Assembly: GCA_018003015.1 (NCBI GenBank)
Contig: JAGNEZ010000002.1
Coordinates: forward strand, 62,001-126,000
Direction of reading: 5' to 3'
DNA from: Phycisphaerae bacterium
GTDB lineage: Bacteria > Planctomycetota > Phycisphaerae > UBA1845 > PWPN01
Length of the DNA stretch: 64,000 nucleotides
A program made the position numbers and the translations under genes. Positions 61,318-64,000 of the stretch are shown in pieces. Positions within the stretch are counted from its first letter, which is position 1. Each line of letters begins with the position of its first letter. The notes under the pieces are model-generated. The model searched no databases, had not been told where the DNA came from, and saw only the letters and a list, made by a program, of their open reading frames with translations.

Positions 61318-63042
61318 ATGAATCGAGCCGTGCTGGCGAGCATCTGGGGTTGCTGTCTGACGGCCGTCGGCTGCGCTCCTGCAATGGCGGATGATCTTCC
61401 CGAGAGTCCGCAGCAGGCAGGCGGATCGAAGCCGATGCCATTCGCCGCTGTTCGGTTGTCCGGTGAATTAGGCACTCGGTACGTGGCAGCCACGTGCAAT
61501 CTGTTGACCCGGACAGACCGGTACCCTCTGTCGAGTTTCGCGGCCAGTGCGGCCGGCAAGCCGGGGGCGTTGTGGTGGGACTGGCCGGGGGACCAGGTCG
61601 GTCGGTGGCTCTCGGTACTGAATGTGGCCGAGGGCTACGGCTGGTCGCAGGCGGCGTGGCATCGCAAGGCGGTTGCGGACGCGATTCTGCCGCTGCAGAC
61701 CAGGGAGGGCCATTTCGGGCCGCCGGGCTCCGCCGGTTCGGATGATGCGCGGATTCCCTCGGGTAACGCGTTCGCCCTTCGTGGTCTGATGGATGCGTTC
61801 GCGGACACGCAGGATCCACGTTACCTGGAGGCGGCTCGGAGGCTGGCACGCTACTTCGAAGCGATCGCGCCAAAATGGGAGGCCCGCTCCGGTGGCAAGC
61901 TCCACGAGTTCTACGGCCACTGTCTGGATGGCCTCGTGGCTCTGGCGGAACAGGGGGGCGACAAGTGGGCCATCGAGTTCGCCGAACGCCTGGCCCAGCG
62001 CGCCGGCCGGACCAAGCACACCCATCATTCGCTCTCCCTGTGTCGCGGGCTGATCGATCTGGCTCGGGTCACCGGGAAGAAGGAGTACCTGGCCAAGGTC
62101 GAGGACTATCTCGCCTGGTGCCGGGAGTCCCGCACGGTTGATGGCGGTCTGCCCGAAGAGATGCCGGGCTCACCCCAGGACGAGGGATGTGCGTTGGCAG
62201 ATTGGATCGTCGTCAACTTGATGATGTACACCCTCACCGGCGAGGAGCGCTATCTCGATGACGCCGAGCACACTCTGGTGAACCACTTCTTCACCAACCA
62301 GTTTCACACCGGGGGGTTCGGACATCGCACCTTTGCTCAGGACATCGTCGGTGGGAAGAACTGGCAAGGTTGGGATGGGCGGTTCGGCAGCGAGAATCCC
62401 GGCTGCTGCTCGCTGTGGGGGCAGTGGGCTTTGGGGCAGGTGGGGCGGTTCATTGCCACCGTCGCAGACGGAACGCTGAACGTCAACCTCTATCCCGCGG
62501 CCGAAATCAGAATCGCCGAATGGGGCATGTGTCTGGAAATCAGCAGCGACTTTCCGCGTATGGAACGGGTGCGGATTCGGGTGACGTGTGAAAAGCCTCG
62601 ATCGTGCGTTCTGTCTCTGCGGGTGCCCCTTTGGGCGCGATCAGCGAAGGTGACATGCGACGGGTTGCCGATGGGAAGTACCGGCCCGGGTCGGCGGGTG
62701 GTGATATCGCGTGACTGGCGGGCGTCGGCCGTCGTGGACGTCGCACTCGGAACGGAAGTGTACGGTATTCCGTGGCCCGCCGAGGATCCGAAGGCAATGG
62801 CCGTTTTTGAAGGCCCGTTGTGCCTGGGGCTCTCGAGCGCGGAGGCCAATGTGGACGTGCCATGGACCGTTCGTGTGGACGGCGCCGGCCGACCGGTCTT
62901 GGATGCCGCCGGGCGGGTGTGGGTGGTCGACCCTTCGGATCGCGTGAGAGTGCTGGACGTTGTCTCGGCCGGGTGGCTGACGCCCGACGTGAAGGAGCCC
63001 GCGCGGAAGCGCATCTTGTTCCAGACCAGGAAAGCTGAGTGA
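61318..63042 (+). CDS. GH127-like (DUF1680-type) glycoside hydrolase, secreted
   Basis: A 574-residue protein with signal peptide (VLASIWGCCLTAVGCAPAMA). An alpha/alpha barrel (about 50-380) contains LPLQTREGHFGPPGSAG, KLHEFYGHCLDGLVALAEQ, the HTHHSLSLCRGLIDLA segment, and ENPGCCSLWGQWALG, the Cys pair that, in GH127 beta-L-arabinofuranosidases, coordinates zinc with a catalytic Cys. A C-terminal beta domain (about 400-570) follows. The enzyme probably acts on a hexose or pentose in plant or algal glycans; the exact linkage is not readable. Co-transcribed with the Tat protein upstream and the protease downstream. Confidence 0.82.
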   Translation: MNRAVLASIWGCCLTAVGCAPAMADDLPESPQQAGGSKPMPFAAVRLSGELGTRYVAATCNLLTRTDRYPLSSFAASAAGKPGALWWDWPGDQVGRWLSVLNVAEGYGWSQAAWHRKAVADAILPLQTREGHFGPPGSAGSDDARIPSGNAFALRGLMDAFADTQDPRYLEAARRLARYFEAIAPKWEARSGGKLHEFYGHCLDGLVALAEQGGDKWAIEFAERLAQRAGRTKHTHHSLSLCRGLIDLARVTGKKEYLAKVEDYLAWCRESRTVDGGLPEEMPGSPQDEGCALADWIVVNLMMYTLTGEERYLDDAEHTLVNHFFTNQFHTGGFGHRTFAQDIVGGKNWQGWDGRFGSENPGCCSLWGQWALGQVGRFIATVADGTLNVNLYPAAEIRIAEWGMCLEISSDFPRMERVRIRVTCEKPRSCVLSLRVPLWARSAKVTCDGLPMGSTGPGRRVVISRDWRASAVVDVALGTEVYGIPWPAEDPKAMAVFEGPLCLGLSSAEANVDVPWTVRVDGAGRPVLDAAGRVWVVDPSDRVRVLDVVSAGWLTPDVKEPARKRILFQTRKAE

Positions 63043-63050
63043 GGGCGGAC

Positions 63051-63941
63051 ATGAGAACAATGGCTGTGGCCCTGTGTGGGATGCTGGTGTGGGTGGCGGG
63101 TTGTTCACCCGTTGGGGCTCCGGAAGGCGCGATCATCCGCGAGTATCACGGGACCGATCCCGAGTGGATCGAGCAGGCGAAGAGACTGAAGGAAGCCGGT
63201 CGGCTTCTGGAAACGAAGGAGGTCAAGGCTCAGCTCCGCAAGTCCTCATGCCAGCTGTCGCTTGCCCCGGTCAGGATCCGACCGCTGAGCGGGGGTGAAC
63301 TCTGGAATCTGGCTCGCAGCGCCCACGTACGAGTGGGCTACTACTTCCTGTGCAGCAAGTGCAGCAAATGGCACTTCAATGTCGCCGGCGGCTATGCGAT
63401 TACCGGCGACGGCGCCGTGGCAACCTGTTTCCACGTGGTCGATCCCAAGGACATGAGAGAGGGCTACCTGCTGGCCGTGACCGATGCTGGGGACGTCGTG
63501 CCGGTGACGGAGATCCTCGCCGGCAGCCGGTTCACCGATTCCTGCATCGTCAAGATCGCGTCGGACAAGCCGCTGCGGCCGCTGCCGCTCAGCGGCCGGA
63601 TCGCCCCGGGCGACGACGTCTGGTGTTACAGCGATCCAGCCAATCGCCCCGGGTTCTTCAGTCGGGGCATGGTGAACCGCATCTACCAGCACCTGCATCC
63701 AGCCAATTCGAAGGAGCGATACCCGGTGCGGATCAACGTCTCGGTGGAGGGCGCACCCGGCTCCAGCGGTGCCGCCGTCCTGGATCGGTTCGGGAATGCC
63801 GTCGCCCACTTCTCGGCCGTATCGGTCCACGGTGAGAGACTGCGCTCCGCGGGTACCGACCAGGCCCACGGCAGCGAGACGGTGATGGTGTTCCACGATA
63901 CCGTCCGCGCCGCCGACGTTCTCGCTCTCATCAAGCCCTGA
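63051..63941 (+). CDS. Trypsin-like serine protease lipoprotein
   Basis: A 296-residue lipoprotein (lipobox VWVAGCSP, Cys 18) starting at ATG 63051, 8 bases after the preceding stop with GTGAGG upstream. A chymotrypsin-fold domain covers about 85-290: His in ATCFHVVDP, Asp in TDSCIVKIAS, and Ser in EGAPGSSGAAVLD. A short CxxC pair (FLCSKCSKWHF) just before the protease core could bind zinc or form a disulfide. It could process or regulate the secreted enzymes of its operon. The remaining 59 bases of the window hold no visible feature. Confidence 0.85.
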   Translation: MRTMAVALCGMLVWVAGCSPVGAPEGAIIREYHGTDPEWIEQAKRLKEAGRLLETKEVKAQLRKSSCQLSLAPVRIRPLSGGELWNLARSAHVRVGYYFLCSKCSKWHFNVAGGYAITGDGAVATCFHVVDPKDMREGYLLAVTDAGDVVPVTEILAGSRFTDSCIVKIASDKPLRPLPLSGRIAPGDDVWCYSDPANRPGFFSRGMVNRIYQHLHPANSKERYPVRINVSVEGAPGSSGAAVLDRFGNAVAHFSAVSVHGERLRSAGTDQAHGSETVMVFHDTVRAADVLALIKP

Positions 63942-64000
63942 GCAGTGGCGGCAGTCAGTGAACCGGCGGCTATCCTGCGCGGCGTATGCTACTGTGGGGC

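Overview
The window is GC-rich, densely coded DNA that most resembles an uncultured member of the Planctomycetota, probably a Phycisphaerae-like lineage. That placement is inferred from protein style. It rests on a dockerin-like two-repeat C-terminus on a secreted protein, a CPxC...CPxC zinc-ribbon membrane protein, many secreted glycoside hydrolases, a bacterial microcompartment (BMC) shell gene, and lipoproteins with short planctomycete-type signal sequences. No rRNA, tRNA, CRISPR array, transposase or integrase was recognised.

Layout. 0.2-4.5 kb: a lipoprotein polysaccharide deacetylase and a GT4 glycosyltransferase (minus strand), then two CNNM/CorC-type membrane proteins (plus). 5-17.2 kb: a Tad/Flp pilus locus with flp, prepilin peptidase, TadE-like, CpaB, secretin, TadZ, TadA, TadB and TadC on the plus strand. 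It is preceded by a divergent lipoprotein/TPR-lipoprotein pair that may belong to it. 17.4-20 kb: xseA and a YmdB-type phosphodiesterase, followed by a broken heptose-phosphate adenylyltransferase-like gene. 20.7-21.8 kb: a candidate small RNA with promoter and terminator, then a glycine-rich RRM protein. 21.9-31.9 kb (minus): a B12-binding radical SAM protein, a heterodimeric ABC exporter, a phosphohexomutase and a U32 peptidase-family protein.

32-34 kb holds the most interesting part. A lone tandem-domain BMC shell gene faces a DHDPS/N-acetylneuraminate-lyase-family aldolase whose C-terminus ends in a linker plus an amphipathic helix of the type that targets cargo into microcompartments. 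An in-frame ribosome-binding site and ATG inside the shell gene would also yield a 92-residue canonical BMC-H protein. No other microcompartment enzymes lie nearby, so this looks like a minimal or satellite BMC locus. The aldolase lies directly downstream of a secreted beta-helix/beta-propeller protein, a few kilobases from a GH106-type alpha-L-rhamnosidase. This invites, but does not prove, a link to deoxysugar catabolism.

34-49 kb is a carbohydrate-degradation region: a beta-helix/propeller enzyme, GH106, a GATase-like/GH2 fusion, and a 1275-residue propeller-metallopeptidase-dockerin protein. 49-53 kb carries L-serine dehydratase, a solitary D12-class DNA adenine methylase and a PIN-PhoH ATPase with an almost leaderless promoter. 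53.4-57.8 kb is a minus-strand cluster with a methyltransferase, a GT9 heptosyltransferase-like enzyme and two secreted proteins of unknown function. 57.9-59.3 kb carries an intact rtcA behind a frameshifted, internally deleted rtcB remnant. The right end is a plus-strand set of a Tat-exported glycosidase-like protein, a GH127-like enzyme and a lipoprotein trypsin-like protease.

Start sites were chosen by Shine-Dalgarno quality, signal peptide position and domain boundaries. Functional calls are from recognition of family motifs by eye; no database search was run.
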